Source of the DNA: Hydractinia symbiolongicarpus
Lineage: Eukaryota > Cnidaria > Hydrozoa > Anthoathecata > Hydractiniidae
DNA: 64,000 nt
Reading direction: 5' to 3'
NCBI RefSeq assembly: GCF_029227915.1
Contig: NC_079879.1
Location: forward strand, 24,630,501-24,694,500
This document shows, piece by piece, positions 34,501 to 44,964 of this stretch. A program made the position numbers and the translations under genes. Position 1 is the first letter of the stretch. Every line of letters begins with the position of its first letter. The notes under the pieces are model-generated. The model had not been told where the DNA came from, did not search any database, and saw only the letters and a list, made by a program, of their open reading frames with translations.

Positions 34501-37500
34501 TAATCAAGGTGATGTTTATACACATCAATGACAAGACTATAGTTATTGAAGATATTATTTCGGTTTGTCTGTTTAGTATCCATATTACTGTGGAAAGTTT
34601 ATCATTTCTTTAACATGATAGTTTAGTTGGCGACGTTTCCGGAGATCCTTTTCCCATCATAATCATGATGTTTATACACATCAATGAAAAGACTATAGTC
34701 ATTGAAGATATTATTTCGGTTTGTCTGTTTAGTATCCATATTACTGTGGAAAGTTTATCATTTCTTGAACAGGATAGTTTAGAGTAAGCGACGTTTCGGG
34801 AGATCCTTCTCCCATCATCAGGCAAAGTAAAATGATGTTCGTCGACTTACCTGCAGAGTAAAGACTAAAAGAAGTAAGAAAATCTTACAGCGCGCAAGCT
34901 GACATGTTGCAAGAAAGAATCCACCTAAATCATGTAACACGTAACACCCTACATCGCCAAATACTTGATACTGACAACACCATCAAATCAAGACTTTCCA
35001 TCAACAAACAGGTTAAGAATATTCACGATAACGTGTATGAAAAAGAAATGAGATCGGTTAAAGACAGACACCTTAGAAAGTTCAACAAAATCAATGACAG
35101 ATTCAATGATGATACACAAACGGGTGTAGACAAGAGCAAATAGATTGTCAATCTCTCCAACAGACAACTCACAGCAGAAGAAACAAACCTTCTATCAAAA
35201 GGAATGATATTCTGTAGGGCACCTGCTTCAATTCCAAAGAAAGAAATAGTTGCGAAAGTGGAAGAGGCAATTAAAGAAAAGAAGAGGCACACAAAGTAAG
35301 AGCTTAAGTAAGCCTCACGCTACAGAAAAGCAGAACACCAAAGGACAATTTGCAAGAATATGAATTGAAGAATCTTAAGAAGGATAAAAATATCATAAAT
35401 CCTACCGGCAGACAAGGGAAGAACAATGGTTATCATGAATACACGTGACTACATTGACAAGTGCAATGAACACATCAACAACGAGCCTTACAAACCTCGA
35501 GAAGCGAGGAACATATTAATGGAGTTGAAGAAAAGAATACATCGACAATACACAGTATTACCAACTGAAACCTTGTGACGGACCACCACTGCGATTTTAC
35601 GGACTACCAAAAATTCATAAACAGGGAAATCTAATTCGACCGATAGTCTCCTGCACTGGAACACCGTTATCAAAATTTGTTGCTTCTATCCTCAGCAAAT
35701 TTACAGCAAGTGACCACAGCAAAAACTCAAAAGAAATTTCGGAATACATCAGAGAAATAAAGATACCAGACAACGAATGCATGGTATCATTTGATGTCAC
35801 CTCACTCTACACAAATGTTCCTATAAAAGACACCTTAAACATCATTAAAGACCTTATCGAAAACGATGCTGCATTCAGTGAAAAGACGAAGATTCCAGTC
35901 CCGGATTTTTTGCGTTTGGTCGAACTTGTTTTCACCAAAACATGGTATCTGTTTAATAAGAAAACTTCTACACTTAAACAGACAGAGTTGCCATGGGAGG
36001 CCCTGCATCATCAGTAGTCGCAGAAATAGTATAAATGCAGGCACTCGAGACAACAGCATGAGTCACATCAGACAGACGTCCAAATTTTTGGAAAAGATTT
36101 GTTGACAACGTATTCGCCGTAATCAAAAGATCTCAACTAGAAAAGTTCCATGAACACATGAACGGCCTACATTGACAAATCAAATTCACTGTTAAGCTTG
36201 AACACGATGGAAGCTTTCCTGGACACTTTGGTCAAACGCAAGAATGGTTGCATTTCAGTTTCAGTGTATCGTAAACCAACACACACTGACCAGTACCTTT
36301 ACTTCGAATCAAACCATCAGAAATCTTGCAAAGAAAGTGTCATATCTTCATTACCGAATCGTGCCAACTGTGTATTTAGTGACAAACAGGAGAGGAAAGA
36401 AGAAATTCAATGTGTAAGAAATGCATTAATTGCAAATGGATACAGTCATAAAAGTCATCACGAAAAGAAAAGATAATGAAGAGAAAATGCAACAGAGACA
36501 ACAAGGAAACATCAGAGGAATTTATCCCGTCAGCATTCCTACCCTTCGTACCAGGTACCAGCAAGATCCTTCGTCGGGTTTTAAGGCAACACAAGATCAA
36601 ATGCATTCTTAACTCTAAAGACACCCTAAGAAGCACTTTGTCTAAACCAAAAGACAAAATAAACCTGGAAGAACAAAGCAATTTTGTTTGCAAAATCCTG
36701 TGTAAAGATTGTTATGCAGTGTATATAGGCGAAACAAAAAGAAAGTTCAAGCAACGAGTACAAGAACATATGCGCGCAGTAAAAAACGGAGATGTGAAGA
36801 AAAACGAAATTGCGGACCACAGCTGGAGCAGAAGTCATCAGTTTAATTGGGATGAGAAGAAAATCGTTGACAGAAAATCAACAACGGCCAGGAAGATTAA
36901 AGAAACCATCAACAGTGTAGATCGTACCAAACACATAAACAGCATCTCGTATCAACTTCTTGAGATTTGGTTACCAGCCCTACAGAAGAAGTAGTTACCT
37001 ACATCTAGGTCCGAAAATGTTAATTACCGTAATTAACTGTAATTATCGGCTTGTTTCTGATTGGTTAATTTTTATGAATTTCGATCCTCTGCAATTATAT
37101 AAATACATGCTCAACATCATTTTCCTTTGCCCGATGATGGGAGAAGGATCTCCCGAAATGTCACCTACTAAACTATCATGTTCAAGAAATGATAAACTTT
37201 TCACAGCAACAAGACTATAGCTTTGACATTTGTTAACTGTTCATGTAACTACAAAAAAAATACTTACTGCAGCAGGAAATAGAAAACAATGTGAAACCAT
37301 AATAATAAAGCACAGATTGTAGGAGATCGTTAAAATACATTATGCTTACCGTTGAAATACATTCTCTATATCTTTCCAGCAAACATTTTTCCTTTTCTGC
37401 TACGTGTATTCTGCCAAGTAGATGTGTCTTCTTAGAATTTAAAAATTTAATAGAATTTTCTATTTTCACATATTCATGCTCTTTAATTTTTAATTCTTCT

Positions 37501-39698
37501 TCTGTTTCTACTTTTACTGGAATATATTTTTCTTTATATGCTACTTCAACAATTGTTGCTTTGCCAAAACAAGTCACTCTAAAAAGATTAATTTATCACA
37601 TATTGCTTAAATACAATGTTTTTTACTTCTGGGGTAATAACCAAGTAAGGTTGTGAAGTTGTGCACTCACTACGGCCTTTCTTATTCACACTGGCACTCG
37701 GCAATTGAATATCGCGAATATCAATGTCCTAACAAAAATTTTTAATTCACATCTCATATTTTTTGCAGACATGGTTTTTATTTAAACCAGCTAACTACAA
37801 TCATTAGATTAAAAGCTTAATTGCGAAGATCATACTCACAAGCATTGGTTTACAGTGTTTCAATATTATTATACTCACACTTGTCAATGTTTACAATGGA
37901 CTTATGATCTTAGGTTATTTGGTTATATCTTATACCTCAAATGCAATAATTCTTGCTGATGTCAGCATGACCTATGTTCTAGGTTTCCTGGAATTTCATT
38001 AGCCAACAGGTTAATTGTTCCACAGAATCTGCAATTAGCACATTTTCAACGCTTCTCACTGGCCTTACACATCTGCCAAAGCAGAACTCGAAATCTTTTA
38101 AAGATAGATCTTTTTCTTCCTATTGCATTGCGTGTAGTTCCAATTGGTTTAATTAGCAATACAAAATTATTTCGGAATGCACAGAGTATGTTTTTAAAGG
38201 CTCATTTGATACTTTAGTTTATCGGGAAGAACTATTTTATACGATTTTGCATAAATGTGTGCAGAGTAACTAGTCTAAATGTAATTTATTGTTTTGAGAA
38301 ATAAAATAAACTCAAAAAATATTTTTCTTTAATATTAAGAAAATCTTTTTTGTCCATAGTAAAAAAAACAGCCTATTGTGGAAAAATTCATTGACAAGAG
38401 AAAAAATGCTGGATATATGAAAAGTTCTACCTCCTTGATTGCACATTACATGGATTCTAAAACAGATTTTCTTAAAGTTTCTTGTTTTTTTCAACATATT
38501 TTAAATTTCAAGAGACTTAGCAGTGTGTTTTCTAACACTGAAAAACTCAGTCTATGAGGCTTAAAGTATTAAAAAATGGACAGCTAGTTAGACAAACCAG
38601 CAGGTAGTAGAAAAACAAACAAACATGGTAAGTCTCAACTAACACAGTCTTAAGAAATTAATTTTTTTAGGATATAATTTTTGTCAATTTTGCAAAAATT
38701 GTTGCTGAAAACTTGCTATGCAAAAAATTGACAAAAATAAATTCCCACAAAAGTAATTTAATATAATATAAATATTTAATATAATATAATTGTTTTTTGT
38801 TTGTAGTTTTATTTAGCCTTTGTTTTATCACTGCTTAATCTCTCTTGGGGTATATTCTCAGTGCTTTTACCTCGTGTAATTAGGTGAAATTATACTAGCA
38901 TATAACAATTTTAATTTTAAGAATTGTACTTACCTGAGGATGTAACTATTTGTTACAAAATACTTTAAGAAATTTTTATTTAATGTGTTTTTAAATAAAA
39001 ATTTACTTTTGGCTTTTTAACATGGAAATTAAATTTTCTATTTTAAAACATTTCAGTCACAGTTTTGGAGAATAAATATTTGCCATAAAAAAGTTTCCCT
39101 TAAGCAGTTAAGTTTTTTTCAGGAGATGGAAATATGTGATTGTTAACATAACCACTTGAGCAAGAAAGTTCTAAAGGAATTATTTATAATTCTTTCCTTT
39201 TAACAGTTTTTTTTTCTGTTTCAAAACTCTGTAATCAGGCAGTTCTACCAAAAACTTCCTGCCCTTAAATGCCGCCTCCGAAACAAAAACAAAGCCTGGT
39301 TTTTAATTACAACACAGTAGATATGGGTTGATAAAAATAGGCCTAATCATTCATATTGCTTTGAAATCACTAGTCATCACAGAGGTCTGGGATTAATCCT
39401 TTAAAATGTTGTGTAGTAATTCTCCCTTAATGGGAAACAGTAAAAAAACTAAATGCTTATTTTATAATTCTGTATTTAAAATATGCTGTGAAAAGACTGG
39501 ACGAATTAGTGATATAAATTCCTACCTTATTGAATCTTTGTCAATGACAGATGGAAGATTCTGTACCAAAACTTCATTAGTGCCAGAAACAGCTATAACT
39601 GTAAGTTTGCGATTAATTTCGGCCCTGTCCATAAATACTGTCACATTTTGTATACAACACGTGGTCACATCAACCTCATATTTTGAAGCTGAATCCAT
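25537..39698 (-). CDS. DUF4140/DUF4139 (F37C4.5-like) protein, copy B
   Basis: Nine exons keep a continuous 573-residue frame: 39698-39526, 37578-37350, 30608-30394, 30205-30076, 29202-28994, 27740-27647, 27551-27312, 26218-25985, 25734-25537. Phases match copy A. Exon 1 is shorter than in A (starts MDSASKYEVDV) and lacks the charged leader. Exon 6 is read from a TTTTAAG acceptor that gives SDEEKGVRRRCRRIVSSDDE and ends PEAT; an acceptor further upstream would not keep frame. Exon 5 ends in a Lys/Pro-rich tail unlike A. Exons 7 and 8 are almost identical to A and C. Intron 2 (30609-37349) contains a LINE and a Penelope-like element. The frame is intact, so the gene may be functional if this intron is spliced. 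Intron 1 (about 1.9 kb) shows nothing recognisable. Confidence 0.85.
26604..26682 (-). repeat. tRNA-like sequence (SINE head or pseudo-tRNA)
   Basis: On the minus strand, an A-box-like TGGCTCATTTGG (26661-26672) precedes a perfect B-box GGTTCGAATCC (26617-26627) at tRNA-like spacing. The T-stem pairs at only three of five positions, and no acceptor stem or convincing anticodon stem forms, so this is not a functional tRNA. It lies in intron 7 of copy B. A tRNA-derived SINE head or decayed tRNA is the best reading. Confidence 0.4.
31261..31939 (+). pseudogene. LINE endonuclease domain remnant
   Basis: Exonuclease/endonuclease/phosphatase-fold blocks are visible across frames: MKIFHQNVRGLLSNIDHVK, then LLVGSLYRPPAGSKYLPHNF, then VNLLGNINVDFLK (normally a GDFN-type metal-site block, here altered), then SISDHNIVSFVCK (the SDH catalytic block). 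This domain nicks target DNA to prime reverse transcription. Stops near 31363 and frame changes make it inactive. Confidence 0.8.
32500..33937 (+). pseudogene. LINE reverse transcriptase remnant
   Basis: RT motifs in order: VPSDWKHALITPIFKSGSSS, NNYRPIPILSSLSKILEKEV, then YRSQFGYCRRNSTDIAATL, a broken block near 32930 (AVSHSILFEAL), then CGVSQGSSLGLLLFLIFFND, then the active site VQFADNTVVY, where the usual A-D-D is A-D-N. Thumb and C-terminal blocks follow. Frameshifts near 32920 and 33360, plus the Asp-to-Asn change, indicate loss of activity. Confidence 0.85.
34510..34826 (+). repeat. Two tandem pLTR copies of the Penelope-like element
   Basis: Direct repeats with a 156-bp period. Each copy runs from GATGTTTATACACATCAATG to a block similar to GGAGATCCTTCTCCCATCAT. 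The two copies differ at several positions and by short indels, so they are not very recent. Confidence 0.85.
34904..36476 (+). pseudogene. Penelope-like reverse transcriptase remnant
   Basis: Blocks seen: LPADKGRTMVIMNTRDYIDK, then LRFYGLPKIHKQGNLIRPIV, then MVSFDVTSLYTNVPIKDTL (first catalytic Asp in SFDVTSLYTNVP), then MGGPASSVVAEIV, then the active site KRFVDNVFAVIKRS, where the usual D-D is D-N, then SVYRKPTHTDQYLYF. These are diagnostic of the Penelope RT class. Frame interruptions occur near 35143, 35300, 36017 and 36175. Confidence 0.85.
36476..36994 (+). pseudogene. Penelope-like GIY-YIG endonuclease domain
   Basis: The 172-codon open frame ends the ORF. It includes FIPSAFLPFVPGTSKILRRV, then a GIY-YIG nuclease: CKDCYAVYIGETKRKFKQRV (YAVYIG is the GIY-YIG core, with the catalytic Arg in KRKFKQR), then the His block (IADHSWSRSHQFNWDEKKIV), and a C-terminal NSISYQLLEIWLPAL. 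This domain cleaves target DNA during insertion. It is open here but detached from a broken RT. Confidence 0.85.
37125..37211 (-). repeat. Inverted 3' copy of the Penelope-like pLTR end
   Basis: The reverse complement of this segment matches about 34735-34826 closely, including GGGAGATCCTTCTCCCATCA and AAAGTTTATCATTTCTTGAA. It marks the 3' boundary of the element. Confidence 0.8.
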
Positions 39699-41241
39699 TT
39701 TTTTTCCACAACCTTTTTCAAACGTTTTCTTGTTTCTTATATTATTAAAGATATGATGAAGCCACTTTATTACTCCACATTTAACACAAATAAAAATACA
39801 GGAAAATAATGAGTGGCAAATTCATCTAATCATCTGACCTGTAATTATAAGTAGAAATACCACATGGTGAGAGTTTAAAAGCATTTTGCAGGTTAAAAGG
39901 GCACTTTCTTATTTTTCTGAAAAATAACAATAGGTTATTGATAAAGTTTATTCTTATAACTGCAAAAAATCAGTATTTTTGGAGAACAGACCAAACATAA
40001 AATTGAACACTAAAAAAGCAAACTGGCATCAACAACTTCAGTTAATTTAGAAAAAAAGTAATCTAACAGACCTAAAGAACAAAATGGTTTGATTTTAAAT
40101 TTATGTGTCCTTAAATACACATTAAAGAAGAATTCAGATCAAAATAAATATCTTTTTGAAACATCCACTTAGGCAGAGGGAAATTGACAAAGAGCCTTCA
40201 TTTAAATTTTATGACGTCAGCACTGTCAGGTTCATATATATAATTTTTTTTTTTTAGAATTTCGTTGAAAACATGGTTGACAATAAGCTAATGTCTATTT
40301 CTCTTGAAGTTATAAGCAAATAAATTTTTGCATATTTTGCATATTTTTTTAAAAACTACGGGGTCAAGTATTTTCACCATTTAACCTTTCTATTTCATCA
40401 TCTTTGTTGACCTGGTTTGTATTTACTCCATTAAATTTTTTATGTCATTCTAACATTCATTAGATATTGTATGAATTATTTATTAGATGACAGAAAAATA
40501 GAAATAAACCATGTCACAGTTTTAAATACGTCAAAGGAAATATAAACAAGATTGACATCATAATTTATAATTTACAAATTCCACAAAATAACTTATATTT
40601 TTTATTTCACAAAATTCTGTTGTCTTTTTTCTTTGGAAACTAAAATAAGTCTATCTTAGGGGAAGAAATTTATAAAAATTTGGCAAAATCAGCAGGTTTG
40701 TCAAAAAGTTTGGAAATTAAATTCCTGCTAAAATTATTTTTGCTTTCTGACAACTTACAAATATCTGATTAGAACGGAAATAAAATTTTTAATAAAATAG
40801 TTTTTTACAAAAACAAACAATTCTTTTTACCAAAATTGATAATTGTAAAAATCTAATGCTTTTCCCTGATTCAAAAAATATATATAACTACTTCCATGTT
40901 TTTTTTTCCAATCTTTAATCATTTAAAAAATTATTTTATAGGCAAATATGTTTTTCTCCTATGCCATTCTATATCAGATTGTTTAATGAATATGGACAAA
41001 GTTGTATTTCAATGTTACCTATGTAATCAACTTTGTTTTTCATTCTTACTTTTTATTTACATTTATAAGTATATTGTATAGAATTTCTGTTTCTTTAGGT
41101 TAACTTTAAAATTTCCAGAAATCTGAAGGATCGGTTATCTTCTACTGGTTTTATTGGTTTTGCTTTGCAACACTTGCAACACCTTCTACACAATTGTTTG
41201 AAAATAAAAATGGGTAGTTAGGTAAATTCAATTATGTTTAC
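39699..41241. other. Intergenic upstream of DUF4139 copy B
   Basis: AT-rich, with no ORF of interest. It should contain the copy B promoter. No element was recognised. Confidence 0.5.
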
Positions 41242-41407
41242 CTCATTATATCTTTTGGTGTATTACTTCAACTTGATCGATGAATACTGCCACATAACTA
41301 TAAAAGGGATCAACCTTGTTCTTCTTTTTTCTCGATGGAATCTTCAAAATTAGATCCACCAGCAGGCTCACATTGCTCTTTAATTTTTTTATTCTTCTTA
41401 GCACCAT
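41242..41407 (-). pseudogene. Orphan exon-1 relic of a DUF4140/DUF4139 gene
   Basis: On the minus strand, DGAKKNKKIKEQCEP and SNFEDSIE align with the copy A leader (KKKAEKSSEADV, SDFEDSIQ). After a frame change, VAVFIDQVEV matches VTVFIDRAEV. The segment ends AAAGATATAATGAG followed by GTAAAC, the same splice-donor position as exon 1 of A-C (KDSIR, donor). About 20 residues before the donor are deleted, and stops interrupt both frames. No other exons of this copy were found between 39.7 and 41.8 kb. It is a remnant of a fourth copy or a duplicated first exon. Confidence 0.7.
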
Positions 41408-44285
41408 CTTGATACTTAAAAAAACATTGTTTTCCTTTTACAGTTATCACTAAAACAATTTATAACCACTGGAAGCAGTAGAAACTACAATCTTTTAATG
41501 CACTTCAGCTTTGTATCAACTTCATGTTTACATGTTACATGCACAAATTAAATACGTAAACATCATCTCTCACAAGCACATTGTATAGCATAGATATCAG
41601 AAGCAAAGCGATGGAAGAACAAGGTTAATAAATATAATAACAAGAGATGATTCTTTTAAATATTAAACACAATTACAAAGATTAAATTTTATACAATTCA
41701 TTGAAGATAAAGAAAAAAAGGTACAAAAATATATAAAAACAAATATTTTTTAATAAAAAATTGAAAATTACGATACACCGCTTTGTTTTTTAAAAGTGAT
41801 AATATTAATGTCTAAATAGAAATCCCAAAGTTTAAATGCACAGATGATGAATGGATATGCCTACAACCCAGTTATGTTTGTTCCTACAGGATGTTCAACT
41901 TGATATCTCAAATCAATTTTCTTCGTCTCTGAAGCAGCAATATCGCAAACCCATTCAATTTTATAATCATTTGTATATAAGGTTGCATTTCCACTTTTAA
42001 TAACTGTTGGCTTGCGGGTTGACTTGTTATGAAATTTAATATCTGGCTCCTGTAGCATAACCTAAAAATAAACATAGTTCTTCAACTTCGAAAGGCAAGC
42101 TATGATTTTTTTTATCTATAACCGTTTTATCCATAACAGAAAGTATTGGAAGGCTTTAAATACTTCAAGAGTACAAGATTTTATGAACACAAACTTTTGC
42201 AAGAAAATAATTAAGTGTTGGCATGGCTTTTCTCAGACAGTGTGAACTTTTGCAAAAAAAAAACATTTAAAAATTCTTAAAAACTTTTTTCACTATGACG
42301 CTTAAGTTCTCTTAAATCTTAGCAGGATAGGGACAAAGAGGATAATTAAAAAAGCTAAAAGAAAACATAAAAAGTTAGACACTAACTTAGAATGTGAGGG
42401 AGTAGCATTGAATTACCAAAACAGGCACTGTATATAGTAAAAAAGTAATTAGTTGAATTTTGCATCAAAATAGCACGACTTTTTCTATATGTAAGTTTTT
42501 AAACAAAGTCGATTTTTTTTCATGTTGTAAAACTAAAAATGTTTTTTAGAAGTACGTAAAACTAGGCTTAGTTTATTTTAGAAAGCTCTACGAGCAGTTA
42601 TGATTTACCGAAAGGCATAAAAAATAATTTCCTCTGTTTTAGTAAATGTCTTAAAATGTTTTATGTCTAAAACATGTTTTAGTAAAACTGAAACCTGAAG
42701 AACAATAACTCATGTTATAAGTGCTGAAATAAGAAGCCGGCATGGAAATTGTCTGCTCAAAATAAATTTTGAATTAAATTGAATCATGTATTCATTCCTA
42801 AGAATACTTAATGCCATTTTGAACAACAATAAACTTACCCTTATCTTTTCATTGGTGCTTCTAGGGCATTGATCTTGAATAGTAATTTTAATAGGAGACG
42901 ATTTTGTATTTTTAATTTCAATTTGTTGATGAAAATTGTACATGTGTGCTTTGGATATCATGCCAGTCTTCTGTTCAAACTTTTTCAATGGATTGTAAGT
43001 GACTTTAACTGCAGGATCAGCACCCAAAGCAACTTCAAATTCTTCCATTGAACTTACTGATGGTAACGAAGACTAAAGAAATAGATCAAATAAAAGGTAA
43101 ATGTTTAAAATCAGATGCATCAAAGTAGCACCATTCACTGTCTTCACATTTTGACTGCTTTTAGTTCTGCTTAACTTTATCTTTATGTTCAAGGAGGTGG
43201 TGGTTTCCTCAAGTCAACAAATTTAGAAATACATAATATGAAATTGCATTTCAAAGGTTATCTATGCGGTTTCTAGCATAAAATCTGGCTTCAAACTGCT
43301 AAACAAATTAGGTTTATGAAAACAGAATAAATTCCTAGTTGGCTCATTCCCCTAACAAAAAATGATGTAATTGTTTTTTTTTTTTACTCTTCCATTTTAA
43401 AACAAATAATATAGAGTGTCCATGTTGTTTGAAAGATGCTGGGAATGATAAAAGTGACAATAAATCGATCAGTTATATACTAACTAAATAAATCAAAACA
43501 ATGAGGAAATAGAAGAAAAATTTGCTTGTCTTTTAATTTAATTAAACGTTGACGTTAGATTGGGTTAATTAGTTTAGGCACTCATATCATTCTGATGGTT
43601 TGGAAACATGTCTGTCTGTTCTTATTAACTGAATATATAAGTAATTAACCTTAGTGATGAAATTATTATCTAGAAACACATTGACATCTCCAGCTAGCAT
43701 AGCATATGCAGATTCATTTTTTGCTTTAATCTTCAAAAAAGCATGCGCAACTGCTTTTGGTGTGGATAAGTATTCAAATTGAGGTGAGAAATCAAGCTGG
43801 GCTATCGAGACTTTGTGCGCTACATCATCGGATTGAATTGTGGCTAATCGAGTAATTTCGAAATTTGTGCTTGTGATACCCTCAACAGCCTAAGAAACAA
43901 AACAGAAAAGTAAGTAAAGTTGGAGGGCATTTAAAGGGATATAAAGAAACTGAAATATCACATAGAAAACATATTTACTACACTACTGTACTTTGCATTA
44001 GGACTAAAGTGTGGAAGATATAGTCAATTTAAATTTAAATATTTTTCAACTTAGAATCCCTTAAATACTAAGAGGTACAAATTAGTTTTAATTTTTTAAA
44101 AGTTGATATATCAACATTCGTAGTGGGTTAATGTTCACAAGGGACTTAGGATTTCACATTATCTATTTTTGAACTAAAATAGTACAAACTTTTGCTTTGC
44201 TAGAATGAATTTTTACCGAGGTTTGAAGTTACCTCTGTTAAACTCAATTCTTGGGTTATATACTGTGTATAAAAACGATATCATG

Positions 44286-44669
44286 TTTGGCTATAACCTC
44301 AAACTTTGCGTTTCAGACACTAAATGCTCAGCTGTTTGTGGTAACAACTATATACACATCTATTAAACAAGTAAACTACAGGTTTGAATGAAAACATTCT
44401 TATTAATGCTGTTGAGTGCAAGATAGCCTTGGTAGTACAAGTAAAGCCAGTTAGATTTGTCTATAGTACTATCATAATTTGGCTATAACCTCAAACTTTG
44501 CGTTTCAGACACTAAATGCTCAGCTGTTTGTGGTAACAACTATATACACATCTATTAAACAAGTAAACTACAGGTTTGAATGAAAACATTCTTATTAATG
44601 CTGTTGAGTGCAAGATAGCCTTGGTAGTACAAGTAAAGCCAGTTAGATTTGTCTATAGTACTATCATAA
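44286..44669. repeat. Perfect 192-bp tandem duplication
   Basis: Two adjacent copies, 44286-44477 and 44478-44669, appear identical by eye, starting TTTGGCTATAACCTCAAACT. They lie in intron 6 of copy C. This is either a very recent duplication or an assembly artefact. Confidence 0.9.
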
Positions 44670-44935
44670 TTTTCGGAGAAAGGTCAGCTTGCAACATATA
44701 CCTGATGGTCATTGATACCTAGTTATAAACAGTTTAACTTTATTGCGGTTAAATATTTGGTACAAGGTTAATATTTATTTATAGCATCACCAATAACTTT
44801 GTGTTTTACAAGAAGATCTTTTTTATTTTAAAAACATTGTTTTCATTATAGTCATTGAATGAGCATATTTTATAATACCTAACACTTCTTTTTAGAATGT
44901 AAATTTTTTATAACTTTACCATTGCTTCTGGAAGA

Positions 44936-44964
44936 GATTGTGCCATACATCGTATGGCACAATC
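44936..44964. repeat. 29-bp perfect palindrome in copy C exon 6
   Basis: Arms of 13 bp (GATTGTGCCATAC and its complement) surround a 3-nt centre, ATC. It sits just before the conserved SLPEAM exon end and coincides with the place where the reading frame fails. It has no counterpart in copies A or B. Confidence 0.9.

Larger units (their letters stand above)
34510..37211 (+). mobile_element. Penelope-like retroelement (RT plus GIY-YIG) in copy B intron 2
   Basis: RT and GIY-YIG endonuclease blocks on the plus strand are bracketed by pLTR-like repeats: two direct copies at the 5' side (34510-34666 and 34667-34826) and an inverted copy at the 3' side (37125-37211). This head-to-tail plus inverted arrangement is characteristic of Penelope-like elements. 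Multiple stops break the ORF. It lies directly downstream of the LINE 3' end, leaving only about 140 bp of apparent host intron before exon 2 of copy B. Confidence 0.85.

Noticed and set aside
37677-37735. Extra DUF4139-like exon in copy B intron 1 (DIQLPSASVNKKGRSE)
   Set aside because: Only a vague resemblance to the copy A leader; it has a plausible acceptor but no convincing donor or needed frame role.
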